This document shows, piece after piece, positions 14,380 to 25,352 of a stretch of 64,000 nt of DNA (its first letter is position 1; every line of letters starts with the position of its first letter). Under the pieces are notes generated by a model. It was not told where the DNA came from. It saw only the letters and a program-made list of their open reading frames with translations, and ran no database searches. The position numbers and the translations under genes are program-made. The stretch covers positions 10,168,001 to 10,232,000 of the forward strand of contig CAVNZM010000003.1 of the NCBI GenBank assembly GCA_963693365.1, given 5' to 3'. The DNA comes from Amoebidium appalachense. Lineage: Eukaryota > Ichthyosporea.

Positions 14380-15779
14380 AAACGACATCAAACAGTGATC
14401 GGAAACGACGTCTGGATGATATCAACTTTGAAAATGGCTCAATCATATATATCAAGACATAACATAATGATATGAAAAGGATAATATAACTATATTGCGA
14501 AAATCATTCTTAATAAATCTTAATTATACCTTAAATTTATCGTTTTGATATATGTGCTGTATGTCAAAAAGATGTGACAGAGTTATGTTAACGATATGCT
14601 ACTAATATCATAAGGAATGGTTAGCTGATAAACTACTATATGTTTTAACGATATGTAACAGATACTAGAAAGATGTCGTGTAGAGGACATACAGCCAGAA
14701 CTTCTCATATCTTTAAAGGCTCCTAAAACTATCAAAACGATATTATTACGAAATTTCTTTTGACCCATCCTAGTTATCTTTATGTTATGAGGCTTATATC
14801 GTTATGACATTTAACGTATGATCTTTAGATAATGTTTTCGGCATCCTATACCTATCCGTTGTATATGAAAAGGACATCTGTAATAGTATCTTATAGATGT
14901 ATTACCATATACGAAACCTCCTATAATGACCTCGAAATGATATCATATAGATATATATGTATCTTATGATCGATTATCATATATATCGTAAGGATATGTG
15001 ATAGCTACCATAAGGATATGGGGAAGGGCTCCTAATCCGCTATTAGAGATATCTTTATTATGTCTAAAACGCTTCTGAACATCAGACTAAAAAGATTTTA
15101 TGATATCAAATAGACTATCATAATGGTATCATACGGATATAACGAGGTTGTTGAATACATGGAACACAGGATAGAACAACGATGGGTTCAGGGTGCTCCG
15201 TATGAGCCCATTATGAGATCATTTTGATTTCTAGCAAAAGATACCAAAATGATATCCAGAAAACCCGTGATAGCAAAACGATGCTGTTATGTTATCTAAA
15301 AGACAAGAGGGGGATAAAGAGTGGCAAAAAGATGGGTTTATGGGTTTATGATATCTTTAATGGGTTTTTAATGGGTTTCGGATGCCGGATGAAGTTTGCT
15401 GATGCACATACACTAGAGCCAGTGTGCAAATACATAAGCACAAACACTCACAAGAAAATCAATAAATATAAAAGGCGAGGGAAAGAAAGGGAAAAAGAGA
15501 AAGGTATGCGTGCCACCATCCAAACCCAAAGCCAAAGACGAATGAATGAATGAATGAAAGGTGGCAAAATAGCATTCAAACCCCAGCAACCACATAACAC
15601 AGACTGAATATTGACACGCCACACCAACACATTGTCAAGCACCCAACGGTGGATGTTTGTTTATTGGGGATTTTTATTGTTAAATGTGTCGGGGTTGGTA
15701 TACAGCCTAAGGTGTGCCGTTTGTGCGAATGTGAAGTTTGTGTGAGGGCTTACAAGGAGAGAGGGGGCCAGGGGAAGGG

Positions 15780-15820
<41 letters not shown>

Positions 15821-15821
<1 letters not shown>

Positions 15822-16430
15822 GTTGGAGTACACTGGTACTCCCGGCTAGCAATGTCTGTTAGAGAAAGTTTCTGAGCAATTGAATAACTGTTTCAACACT
15901 CACTCGAGTGCATAGAGCTTTTGTTTACGGTCATATTCATATATGGTAGTTATATGTTTGAGCCAAAACTGTACCAATGACGAGCTTCACTAGCAACGTG
16001 CTAATTGTGCTCATTAATTAATATTCCCGGTTCAGATGATGTCATGTCTATATTTGCCACAGGATTCTATTCTTAGAGTGGTAGTGTGCTTTATTCCCGG
16101 ATATTCTCAGAATATTTTTAGTTGTGTGAAGCAAGATTTACGTTTAACTGCAATTGGTGTGTTAAACACGTTTATTTGTGTGCTTTAGTGCAAGTTAACT
16201 AGCCACTCAACGTGCACAGTTAACTTTTATATCTTTAACGACTTGTTTTCATTGTGCTCTCTTTTCGGCCATGCTGTACATGGCCCACCACCAGGGTGCA
16301 CACGAGGCCACCATGAGGTGGCCAACGACTATATAAAGCAGTGCCTCCCATGTCACAAACATGGGAAGCAGAACGTTTGATTTACACTTTTCTACTGTCG
16401 TTTCCAGTGCACAAAACACATAGACTAGTT
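15821..16430 (+). repeat. copia 5' LTR (right border approximate)
   Basis: Begins TGTTGGAG, a usual copia LTR start, directly after poly-G. A TATATAAA box lies at 16330-16337, about 115 bp before the gag ATG, so transcription should start near 16360. The right border cannot be set by comparing copies because the second copy also continues into gag. It must lie before 16450. Confidence 0.75.
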
Positions 16431-16449
16431 ACCCATCATACACGACACT

Positions 16450-17512
16450 ATGTCTGACAACTTACAGTTGCAGCAACTAGTCCAACTACTGGAGCAGAGG
16501 TTGGCCTCACAAGATGCAATCATTTCTGACTTACAGAAGGAACAACGTGCACTAGAACTAGCTTCTATGAACACAATGTCCAACAGGGTTATGGGCCCCT
16601 CACGTAATGATTCCATCAAGTTCAAGGTCGACATCCCTCTCTTCACTGGCATTGATAATGATTCAGGCACGGACTACCACACATGGGCCGAAACCATGTA
16701 TGTCCAGCTTTCTGGTGCTGGTCTTCTCCACACCATCGCGCCCAGTACGGAGCACCCGGCTACCCGTGAACAGGTCGACACTGCCCGTTCCTACCTGTGG
16801 CAAGCACTCTCGATTGACGTGCGTTGTATCCTAGGGTTAACACGCACCACCACACCTGCGGAGATATGGTCGGCCCTATCTGCCCACTACCTGGAGCAAT
16901 CTGAGGCCAATCAGTACGACCTTATCGGGCTGTACATGAATTCTACGCCTGAACCTACGGACACCGCGACGAAATACGCCATGAAACTCCGCGGCTACGT
17001 GCGGCGCCTGGCCGATTACGGCACACAAATTGGTGATGCTCAAGTGCTGACCAAGCTCACCAACGACCTCGGCAAGGTGCCTTACTACGAAATGCCTGTA
17101 ATTGCCTACAAGATGACACCCAAGCCTACCGTGACGGGCCTCCTCCAACAGCTACGGGCATATGAGACCAGCCACCCACGTGCACGTGTGACTACCAGCT
17201 CCGGGCCGGCCGCCTTCACCACACGGGCTCCTCAACCTGTCATCTGCCACGGCTGCGGCAAACCAGGCCACATCAAGTCTCAGTGCCCCAACGGCAACGG
17301 CCAACACAGCAACTCTGGCAACAACCGTGCCAGCACCTACCCCAAGGGTTCCTGCGTCAACCACCCACTGTCTACCAGTCACACTACCGCCATGTGCAAG
17401 GGGGGCAACCGTGCCAACGGCCGCAAACCTAAGGGTGGTCCCCTCCTGCCTGGGTCCTGCATCAACCACCCTGCCTCTACTACCCACACTACGGCACAGT
17501 GCAAGGGGGGGC
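16450..17512 (+). CDS. gag: copia Gag nucleocapsid polyprotein
   Basis: Gag packages retrotransposon RNA into cytoplasmic virus-like particles. The ATG at 16450 is the first after the LTR. An amino-terminal coiled coil (Gln/Leu-rich, residues 3-35) is followed by a UBN2/retrotran_gag-like helical region (about 60-240). A CCHC zinc knuckle follows at residues 266-279 (C-x2-C-x4-H-x4-C). Oddly, the tail carries two further matching units, C-x2-H-x5-H-x4-C, about 38 residues apart. The frame changes to pol near 17505-17512, at a run of seven Gs. This may be a sequencing indel, since copia gag and pol are usually one frame, or a genuine frameshift site. Confidence 0.85.
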
Positions 17513-20500
17513 TGCCGCTCCCCGGGCTTTCCTCATGTCTAGCAACGACTGTGGCACCAACAAGGTGCTCCTCGACTCTGGAGCCACTGACCATGTGTGC
17601 CCCCGGCCCGATGTGTTCATCAACATGCGTGCGGCGCCTTACTCCACGGTCCAAGTAGCCGACAAGGGTGCATGTGCAGTGCTTGGGGTGGGCGACGTGT
17701 TCTTTTCCAGCACCATCGACGGCGTTACTGCGGTGCATCAGCTGACGGATGTACTCTACGTGCCCTCCATCCCCGACACTCTCATCAGTGTGTTCACGGC
17801 AACTACCAACGGTGTTTTACCCCGCTTTGACACCCGCGGCGGCGTTAAGTTGTGCTACGGCGATCAAATTCTGGCCACCGGCTCGGCTGTCGGCACCAAG
17901 CTGTACCACATGGCGGTGTCTCTTCTGCGCGCGGACACAACCCCGGACGCCCAAACCACCACTGCTCCGCGTATCCTCAAGGTTACTGCCGACCTCAACA
18001 CGTGGCACTACCGTCTGGGCCATGCTGGCATTGACGCTGTACGCTCGGTCATCAAGTCTGCAGGCCTGTTGGTGGGTGGCGGTGCCAAGTCTCCGGGTGT
18101 GTGTGAGCCCTGTGCCCTCGGCAAAGCCCACCGTGTTGCCTTCTCCGAATCAACTAGCCAAGCTCCCCGGGTCCTCGCCAAGGTTCACAGCGACATCAGC
18201 GGCCCCTTCCCTCCCGCGATCGGTGGTGCTCAGTACTTGGCGACGTTCCACGACGAATTCACCGGCCACACCACGGCCGTGCCCCTCGTCAAGAAGTCGG
18301 ACACACTGGCTGCATATGTGACGTACCACAAGGCGGCGGTTACCCAACACGGTGTTCCCATGCAGGTGTTTCAGTCCGACGGGGGGGCGAGTACATGGGC
18401 ACGGCCTTCGGGGACTACAACCGTGAGCATGGCATTCGCCATCAGATCACTACCACCGGCTCTCCTCAACAGAATGGGACTGCCGAACGACTGAACCGGA
18501 CCCTCCTCGACATGGTTCGGGCACTCCTGCAGCAGTCCGGCCTTCCGGTGGGATTCTGGGCCGAGGCAGCTGTGACCGCGGCTTTTATACGCAACATGCT
18601 CCCGTCGCGAGCCACCGGCAGCCAATCGTCTCCCGCTCTGCTGTGGACCGGCATTCCTCCCGACTACAGCCGGCTCCGTGTCTGGGGCTCTCCCTGCTAC
18701 GTCCATCAACAGGATACACCGAAACTGGCGCCTCGTGCCGTCAAGGGCGTCTTCGTGGGCTACCCTCCTAACATCAAGGGCTACAAGGTCTGGATTCCAG
18801 CAGCACACAAGATGACCGTCAGCCGTGACGTGCAGTTCGACGAGGCTGCTATTCTGCACCCCCTCCGTGATGTCCCATCTGATTGGTCGACCGCACCGGC
18901 AATTCATCATTTTTTGGAGTCATCTGATTCGTCAAATCAGCCAGCCAATCACATCGTCCGGAATGATCAGCAATCTGATTCGTCTCGTCTGTCAGCCAAT
19001 GGGACAGCGCCGAGTGATCAATTGGACATTCCGATCCTGCCCGAGCCTGCACATCGGCTCCCCCGGACGACCCGTAGTGGCGCTGTGTACAACGACCAAC
19101 GTCGAGGCCCGACTGCCAACGTGGCTGCTGCTACGGCCCCCCTTGCCCCCCAGGCTACGGCTCCTGCATCAACACCCATCAAGGCTTCCACCATTGTTGT
19201 CCCCAAGACTGTCCGGGCTGCACTCAAGAGTCCCCAGCGTCTGAAATGGGAGGAGGCTGCACACCGTGAGCTCAAGGCCCTGGAAGACAACGGCACCTTC
19301 ACCCTTGTGCCCCGTCCAGAGGATGGCTCCACTGTCATTCCGGTCGGCTGGGTCTTTACGGTCAAGCAGGACAACGTCGGCAACGTCACTGCTTTCAAGG
19401 CCCGGCTTGTGGCCCGGGGCAACTACCAGCAGCCTGGCCAGGACTATTTCGTCACCGAGTCACCTGTGGCTGCGCTGGCTACCATCCGGCTGGTTTTGGC
19501 TACCTCCGTGGCCCAAGGTCTGCCTCTGCGCCACATCGACGTCAACACAGCATTCCTCAACGGCACCGTCAACGAGACCATCTACATTGAGCAGCCCCCT
19601 GGCTTCGTCAACCCCTCGGCCCCCCATGCTGTCGGCTTGCTCCACAAGGCGCTCTACGGCCTAAAACAGGCACCGCGCCAGTGGTATGAGGCCCTCCGTG
19701 ACCATCTCCTCGACCAAGGCTTCATTGTGAGTGCTGCTGACCCGTGCCTGTTCATCAAGAATGCCGGGACCCCAACATTTATTGCCCTTGCTGCCTACGT
19801 GGATGACTTCACCGTGACGGCCGCCACTGATGCGCTCATCGACGATTTTTTCACCAAGCTGGATGCTCGTTTCTCTGCCAAGGACCTGGGTCGTCCTACC
19901 CTGCTCATCGGGCACACTCTTACCTGGCTGGAGGACGGGTCTCTGCGTCTGGGCCATCGTCAACACATCATCGACTTGGCTGCCCGTTTTCGTCTCACCC
20001 ACATGTCCGGCACCAAGACCCCCATCGTCCCGGGCCAGGCCAGTGAAAGCAACAAGACCCCAGCCTACAGCAAGAAGGAGGACTATGCCAGCCTGGTCGG
20101 TGCCCTGCTGTGGATTGCGCGTACCACCCGCCCCGACATTTCCCAGGCTCTGGGAGTCCTTACTCGACACATTCATGCGCCCACCGTCACCCACTGGACT
20201 ATGGCTACCAGAGTTGTAAGCTACCTGCTGGCCACCATCGACCTGGGTATTGTCTACCGTCCCGGCCCCCCCAACCTTGTTGGCTACTCCGACTCCGACT
20301 ACGCCGAGGACCGCGACACCCGGCGCTCCACCACGGGCTATGTCTTCTTCATAAACTCCTCCCCTGTGTCCTGGGTGTCTCGGCTCCAGTCCATCACCAC
20401 CCACAGCTCCACTGAGGCTGAATTTGTGGCCATGTCTGCTGCTACGAACGAGGCCCTATGGCTCAACTATGTGATGGACGACCTGGGCCTTAATCCTATC

Positions 20501-20746
20501 AATGAGCCCACCCCGGTGCCCATCCATGGGGACAATGAGTCTGCCCGGGCCCTGCTGGACACCCTGGGGGTTAAGCCCAAGACCAAGCACATCGACGTCC
20601 GCTACTGCTCCGTCAAGGAACATCACCTGCTGGGCAACATCACTGTGGTCCCGGTGGCTTCTGCTGACAACAAGGCCGACATGTTCACCAAGGCCCTGTC
20701 TGCCTCTTTCTTCACCAAGGCCGTGGGGATGCTCAACATGTGCTGA
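17513..20746 (+). CDS. pol: copia Pol: protease, integrase, RT, RNase H
   Basis: Order is diagnostic of Ty1/copia. Aspartic protease carries DSGATDH near 17578. The GAG-pre-integrase signature LNTWHYRLGH is near 18000. The integrase core has catalytic Asp in HSDISGP and FQSDGG and Glu in NGTAERLNRTL. Reverse transcriptase has YVDD at 19796-19807, and RNase H has YSDSDYAEDRDTRRSTTGY near 20290. One frame break falls at a seven-G run near 18381-18387, inside the integrase, with uninterrupted homology either side. A purine tract lies at 20782-20797 and a second one (GAGTAGGGG) directly before the 3' LTR. Apart from the two G-run breaks, all catalytic motifs are intact. Confidence 0.9.
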
Positions 20747-20932
20747 GCACCCGTCATCAACCAACTGCGCCCTCATACTTCAGGGGGGGGGAGAGAGTTG
20801 CATCCGACTGTGCAACTACGTGTACCATACTAAAATTGAGTAGGGGAATCTTTATTGTCTGTATTTTGTGCACCTGAAGCACTCGAGCTCAGTTGCATTA
20901 ATTCATACCACAATTATCCAATTGAGTAGGGG

Positions 20933-21560
20933 TGTTGGAGTACACTGGTACTCCCGGCTAGCAATGTCTGTTAGAGAAAGTTTCTGAGCAATTGAATAAC
21001 TGTTTCAACACTCACTCGAGTGCATAGAGCTTTTGTTTACGGTCATATTCATATATGGTAGTTATATGTTTGAGCCAAAACTGTACCAATGACGAGCTTC
21101 ACTAGCAACGTGCTAATTGTGCTCATTAATTAATATTCCCGGTTCAGATGATGTCATGTCTATATTTGCCACAGGATTCTATTCTTAGAGTGGTAGTGTG
21201 CTTTATTCCCGGATATTCTCAGAATATTTTTAGTTGTGTGAAGCAAGATTTACGTTTAACTGCAATTGGTGTGTTAAACACGTTTATTTGTGTGCTTTAG
21301 TGCAAGTTAACTAGCCACTCAACGTGCACAGTTAACTTTTATATCTTTAACGACTTGTTTTCATTGTGCTCTCTTTTCGGCCATGCTGTACATGGCCCAC
21401 CACCAGGGTGCACACGAGGCCACCATGAGGTGGCCAACGACTATATAAAGCAGTGCCTCCCATGTCACAAACATGGGAAGCAGAACGTTTGATTTACACT
21501 TTTCTACTGTCGTTTCCAGTGCACAAAACACATAGACTAGTTACCCATCATACACGACAC
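20933..21560 (+). repeat. copia 3' LTR and duplicated leader
   Basis: Second copy of the LTR and leader, preceded by the polypurine tract GAGTAGGGG. TATATAAA repeats at 21442-21449. No difference from the 5' copy was found by eye. Confidence 0.8.
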
Positions 21561-21561
21561 T

Positions 21562-21700
21562 ATGTCTGACAACTTACAGTTGCAGCAACTAGTCCAACTA
21601 CTGGAGCAGAGGTTGGCCTCACAAGATGCAATCATTTCTGACTTACAGAAGGAACAACGTGCACTAGAACTAGCTTCTATGAACACAATGTCCAACAGGG
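21562..21700 (+). pseudogene. truncated second gag start
   Basis: The first 46 codons of gag are repeated exactly, then the sequence changes at CAACAGG into a G/A-rich tract (to about 21732). No retrotransposon sequence is seen beyond it. Not functional. Confidence 0.85.
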
Positions 21701-21849
21701 GGGGGAGGGGGGGGGGGGGGGAGGGGGGGGGGGTAGGCAATGATCATCGCAAAGCTCAGCTGCCGCAAGTGCACTTACGATGGCCTTTTAAAGTCTAAAA
21801 TATAGAGAATAAACATCTGTACATTTTCTCATCTCTGATGTAAAACGCT

Positions 21850-23007
21850 ATGCAGGGAAGGTCGCGCGGCTGGCAGACACTCTTTGGGCCCGTTCGCCCA
21901 TTTGCGAACCGAAATATGAAAGACACAGGCCAACACTACCGGGGAGTATATTGGAATGGTAAAGAGGGCAAATGGTATGCAAAGATAGGAAGCCACATTT
22001 ATGTCGGTTCCTACGAAAACAGTCGCACGGCTGCACGGCAGCGGGATTTGGTCATTGATTTGTTGGTGCAGAAGGGGGTGTTGGCTCACCGATACCTAGA
22101 TTCTAAAAATGTTAGCCTCGGGAATTTGCGTAAATTCAAACCGACAGCCGATGATTTGGATTGGGCAGAGGAGTGGTGGGCCAAGAAAACAACAAAGGCG
22201 AAATCGTCAGTGTACAAGGGCGTAGCCTACAAAATTAGCAATATCCAAGAGCCGTGGCGCGCGTCTTATCGGAAGGATGGTGTTTCTCATTACGGCGGGA
22301 ACTACGCGACAGAAGTGGAAGCGGCACTTGCAAGGGACAAGGTGATACGTACTCTGGAGATTTCAAAGCGAGAGAAACTAACTTAAGGCGCCTAAACTTC
22401 TATCTCCCTGGCGATTATTTGAGTGTCGAGGAAGCAGAGCAGGCTGGGTGCATAGGGGTGTCCTTCCACACAGCCAGATCCCATTTACCCAACCCTTACG
22501 AAGTGCGCCGAGGGGATAGAACTGTTTCGGGTACCCAACCGAAATCCCTCGGCTGCTTTGCCTCGGTCACCGAAGGAGGCCGGGCATACGATCGAGACGC
22601 ACTGGCTGCATGGGCGCAGCAAAACGGACCACGCGGCCCCCTGCCCCCAACCAACTTCTGTCCGACCGAATACGGACACAAACTCCCTCAGCTGCCGCCA
22701 CCAATCCACAACCCCACGATAGCAACCAAAGACGAAGGCTCCGGTGGTGTTACGCATACCGCTGCCGACGAACATTCCCAACCACATCATCCCCTATGCG
22801 ACCCAAGAAATTGGCGGTGATGCCAACAATTCACCTCAAAGCAACAGGCAGGCTAAATCGACTCCACAGAGCAACAGCAACGACGGCCCGTTGGCTGTTG
22901 GTGACGTCACTGACCGGAATAATGACGACGTGGCGGGACAACACAACTCCCACTCGGATGCAAACGTTAACTTTCAGGCAGGGGTGGGGCAGAAAAGAAT
23001 GGTTTAA
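21850..23007 (+). CDS. host protein with three AP2-like DNA-binding domains (frame-broken)
   Basis: AP2/ERF domains are ~60-residue DNA-binding folds common in plant and algal transcription factors and in some homing endonucleases. The first frame (21850-22386) has an AP2 unit beginning HYRGVYWNGKEGKWYAKI and a second beginning SVYKGVAY. After a one-base shift near 22375, a third, looser unit ends in GRAYDRDALAAW and PPTNF, the usual AP2 end. A second shift near 22730-22800 leads to a Ser/Asn/Gln-rich tail ending at TAA 23005-23007. The start is uncertain: ATG at 21850 or 21916, or an upstream exon lost beyond the retrotransposon edge. The shifts compensate, so indel errors are plausible. The viral element is inserted only ~75 bp downstream. 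Confidence 0.6.
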
Positions 23008-23080
23008 GTGTGGTAGGTGGTCAGATACGTATACAGAGGTGGGCCCCGGGGACACATAAGGTACTCTTATAGGAGAAAAG

Positions 23081-23085
23081 AAGGT
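23081..23085 (+). other. target-site duplication, left (AAGGT)
   Basis: AAGGT directly precedes the left TIR and is repeated directly after the right TIR at 52395-52399. Integrases of the DDE type make 4-6-bp duplications. Confidence 0.85.
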
Positions 23086-23550
23086 ACTACAATAAGGGGC
23101 GCGGCACCCCGTGAATGGTGACGTCACAAGTGACGTCACATTCACGCGGTCCCGCACCCCTTAGGATATGGGATATGTGAATATGAGATATGTGATATCT
23201 GTGTACACATATCGCGATATGGGATATATGTGATATGGGTGGATATATGTACATGAGCACGTGCACACACTGTGTGTGTGTGTGTGTAAAACACGTGCAG
23301 AGCACGTGGTTTTAACTAAATGATTAAACAATTAAAGAGAGAGAGGGCGTGTCACGTGTACGCGTACGTGTACGCGTACATGTGGTGCGTACACAAGTGC
23401 GGATCAAAGGAATGCGAAGGTTTGCGCAAGGCGTCCAATGGGTTCGAATTCTGAATTCCATGTACAAGGCGTCCAATGGTATTACGGATGCGCAGGGTGG
23501 CCAATGATAATTCGGCTCAAAAAAGCAAATTGCCGCACAAGGCGTCCAAT
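23086..23550. repeat. left terminal inverted repeat
   Basis: Reverse complement of 51930-52394 with scattered substitutions that become more frequent toward the inner end. From the tip inward it contains two TGACGTCA palindromes, a GATATG-rich stretch (23163-23255), GT repeats, a CACGTG/TACGCG palindromic region (23350-23390) and the GCGTCCAAT boxes. In protein-primed replicons the TIR tips are the replication origins where the priming protein binds. Confidence 0.93.
23119..23138. promoter_or_regulatory. paired TGACGTCA palindromes (left TIR)
   Basis: Two full CRE/ATF-type octamers at 23119-23126 and 23131-23138, four bases apart and only 33 bp from the element tip. They are mirrored at 52342-52349 and 52354-52361. 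They match the consensus for bZIP factors, so they could recruit host factors to the origin or a terminal promoter. The function is inference. Confidence 0.6.
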
Positions 23551-23591
23551 CGGAATCTAGACTGGCACATGTGGTTCTAGGTGTCCAATGA
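23427..23591. promoter_or_regulatory. CAAGGCGTCCAATG boxes, left end
   Basis: Copies at 23427-23440, 23465-23478, 23538-23551, with weaker ones at 23492-23505 (GGTGGCCAATG) and 23577-23591. Spacing is 27-46 bp. Each holds a CCAAT pentamer. They lie between the TIR tip and the first gene (23769), and further copies sit upstream of the gene starting at 26990. Reads as an iterated promoter or replication element. Confidence 0.6.
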
Positions 23592-23768
23592 GGGCACAGG
23601 GAACAGGGATTACGGTCCTCATTGGCCAGAAACGCACCCTGCATCCTACCACCGTGTACATAAACAGCCGCACACAGGCAACATCTCACCAACCAAACAT
23701 GAGCCAGACAGTCACAGTCGAGGTGCACACCACAGTAACGTTCACCACACCCCCCAAGCAACAGCAAA

Positions 23769-24686
23769 ATGGTCAAGCCAACCCTGCTGCGTCAAATGAC
23801 TGGTCTGTCCACCGTCAAAAGGACCAGCATCGCCGCGGCAAGCAGTGGCAAAGAAAACATCAACAGCAGCGTTGAGGGGGCCAAGATGGTGCTGTACAAG
23901 GAGGTGTTCCTCAATGGTGTGGGCAAGGCCACCATGGGTGCACCCTGGGTCATGAACGACGTGCTGGTGGTGCAGCTGTACAACCTGCCCAACATCAACA
24001 TCAACGGGCAGATGTTGATTGAACTGGGCACCCACCTGTCTGCCTACGACAAAACCACAATCAAGATCAAGTCCCAGCGCCACCCTGAGCCCTTTGAGGT
24101 GGCCTACGCCGTTGGCCTGTGGCCCTACGTGTGCAGCATGGCCAAGGACGTGCTGTGGATGCACAAGGACCACGAGATGCTCAAGGATGTCGATCTGGAC
24201 ACCGTTGCCGTCAAGACCAGCAGCAGCCTGTGGTCCAGACACAGCCCCAACCTGTACGAGGTGCTGGGTGCCAACCCCGTCAGCAAGGCGGACATGGAGG
24301 GGGCACTGGGCGACACCTACTTCAACGTGACGGTGGAGCTCCCCAACCCCACTGGCCGCAACCCCTGCCTCTTCAAGCTGGGCAACAACGCGGCCTCTGT
24401 GGATGAGTTTGTGGAGTTTATGAACTCCCAGCGTGCCAAGTGCCGTGAGGTTACTGCATGGGTGTCTGCTGCCGCCACCAGTGTCATCTACAACAAGAAA
24501 AGCAACACTGTGCGCACCAAGCTCGTTGCCCGCAAGGTTCAGGTGTTTGATTTAGACGGTCTGATGGAGTTGGTCAGTGATGGTGCGGGTAGTGAGGGGG
24601 AGGGGGGTGATGTAGACATGGGGCAGGCTAAGCGTGCTGGCACGCCCATGCCTGGGGAGGACAAGGCCAAAATGCTCAGGATGTAA
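23769..24686 (+). CDS. unrecognised 305-residue viral protein
   Basis: First gene inside the left TIR, transcribed inward. The ATG at 23769 has a favourable context (A at -3, G at +4). An alternative frame opens at ATG 23699 and meets this one across a CCCCCC run, so the amino terminus could be longer. The protein is mixed alpha/beta in appearance, with a basic start, a central globular part and an acidic Gly/Glu/Asp-rich stretch near residues 275-290. That is typical of a nucleic-acid-binding protein with an acidic tail, but no family is recognised. AATAAA at 24739-24744 followed by 14 As marks its 3' end. Confidence 0.75.
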   Translation: MVKPTLLRQMTGLSTVKRTSIAAASSGKENINSSVEGAKMVLYKEVFLNGVGKATMGAPWVMNDVLVVQLYNLPNININGQMLIELGTHLSAYDKTTIKIKSQRHPEPFEVAYAVGLWPYVCSMAKDVLWMHKDHEMLKDVDLDTVAVKTSSSLWSRHSPNLYEVLGANPVSKADMEGALGDTYFNVTVELPNPTGRNPCLFKLGNNAASVDEFVEFMNSQRAKCREVTAWVSAAATSVIYNKKSNTVRTKLVARKVQVFDLDGLMELVSDGAGSEGEGGDVDMGQAKRAGTPMPGEDKAKMLRM

Positions 24687-25067
24687 TAGGCACATGTCTG
24701 TTTATTCAGAATCTCTTTACCTCCGGGTGATGCCACGAAATAAACTTCTTCCCAAAAAAAAAAAAAACACTGTGTACCGCCGCGACTGAGTTGACTTAGT
24801 ACGTACATGAGTGAGAGAGTAAATGATTGCGCCAACTTGAACTTTGCGTAACTTATGAGCCAATGAAATCAAGCGAAATTGAATGTTACGTAATATTACG
24901 TATACACTTTTTTCTCCCATGTGCACTCTATCAGCTGTCGGCTCTCTCAGTCTCGTCTCGTTTTCGTTCGTTTTTTTGTGAAGAAAAAACTTAGAAAAAA
25001 CTCTTAAACATTTTCACAATCATCTCTTTTCGCACTTTTAGGTAGCAACACTTAGAAGTTACACCAC

Positions 25068-25156
<89 letters not shown>

Positions 25157-25307
25157 ACGCATGCATGCACACGTAGAAGGGTGTGGTAGGGTGACTGTTG
25201 GTTGCCTTTGGTTTTTTATTTTTATTTTTGTTTTTATTTTTATTTTTCGTTAAAAATTTCATAGATTTTCGTTAGAGCCTTTTTGGCACACACACACACA
25301 CACACAT

Positions 25308-25352
<45 letters not shown>

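Larger units (their letters stand above)
11665..14395. other. repeat-rich non-coding stretch
   Basis: Holds G-runs (about 11770-11810, 11934-11964, 12118-12165), a GT/GC array (12216-12404), a C-run (13262-13295), a T-run (13732-13742), (CA)n and T-rich tracts (13905-13990), (TTA)n (14015-14040) and a G-run (14328-14377). A Lys-rich frame near 12405-12485 and other frames here show no family signature. AT-rich sequence with TTAGAAAATATTTG repeats lies at 14125-14165. Confidence 0.7.
6732..15403. mobile_element. 8.7-kb segment bounded by perfect 33-bp inverted repeats
   Basis: The 33 bases at 6732-6764 are the exact reverse complement of 15371-15403. Both ends continue inward into AT-rich sequence crowded with GATATC/GATAT motifs (6765-9050 and 14400-15370), unlike the rest of the window. 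No transposase-like frame is visible between them. The block may be a non-autonomous terminal-inverted-repeat transposon that has collected a satellite and microsatellites, or two oppositely oriented copies of one repeat family. A target-site duplication is not clear: the flanks are CA-rich on both sides. Confidence 0.5.
15821..21700 (+). mobile_element. Ty1/copia LTR retrotransposon with second partial copy
   Basis: Segment 15821-16588 (LTR, leader, first 46 gag codons) appears identical to 20933-21700. Between the copies lie gag and a copia-ordered pol (protease, integrase, reverse transcriptase, RNase H). The structure is therefore LTR - gag-pol - LTR - truncated gag. Both outer edges abut poly-G: LTR copy 1 follows about 40 Gs, and the second gag stops after CAACAGG and runs into a G/A-rich tract. 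Identical LTR copies suggest recent insertion or recombination. Insertion into a poly-G tract followed by loss of the second copy would explain the edges. A collapsed assembly at G-runs is the alternative. Confidence 0.85.

Noticed and set aside
16876-20776. Many minus-strand frames across the copia element
   Set aside because: GC-rich third positions of gag-pol leave antisense frames open; the plus strand has all retrotransposon motifs.
23160-23260. Relationship between the GATATG-rich stretch of the viral TIR and the GATATC-rich block at 6.7-15.4 kb
   Set aside because: Only the short motif is shared; no longer alignment was seen.
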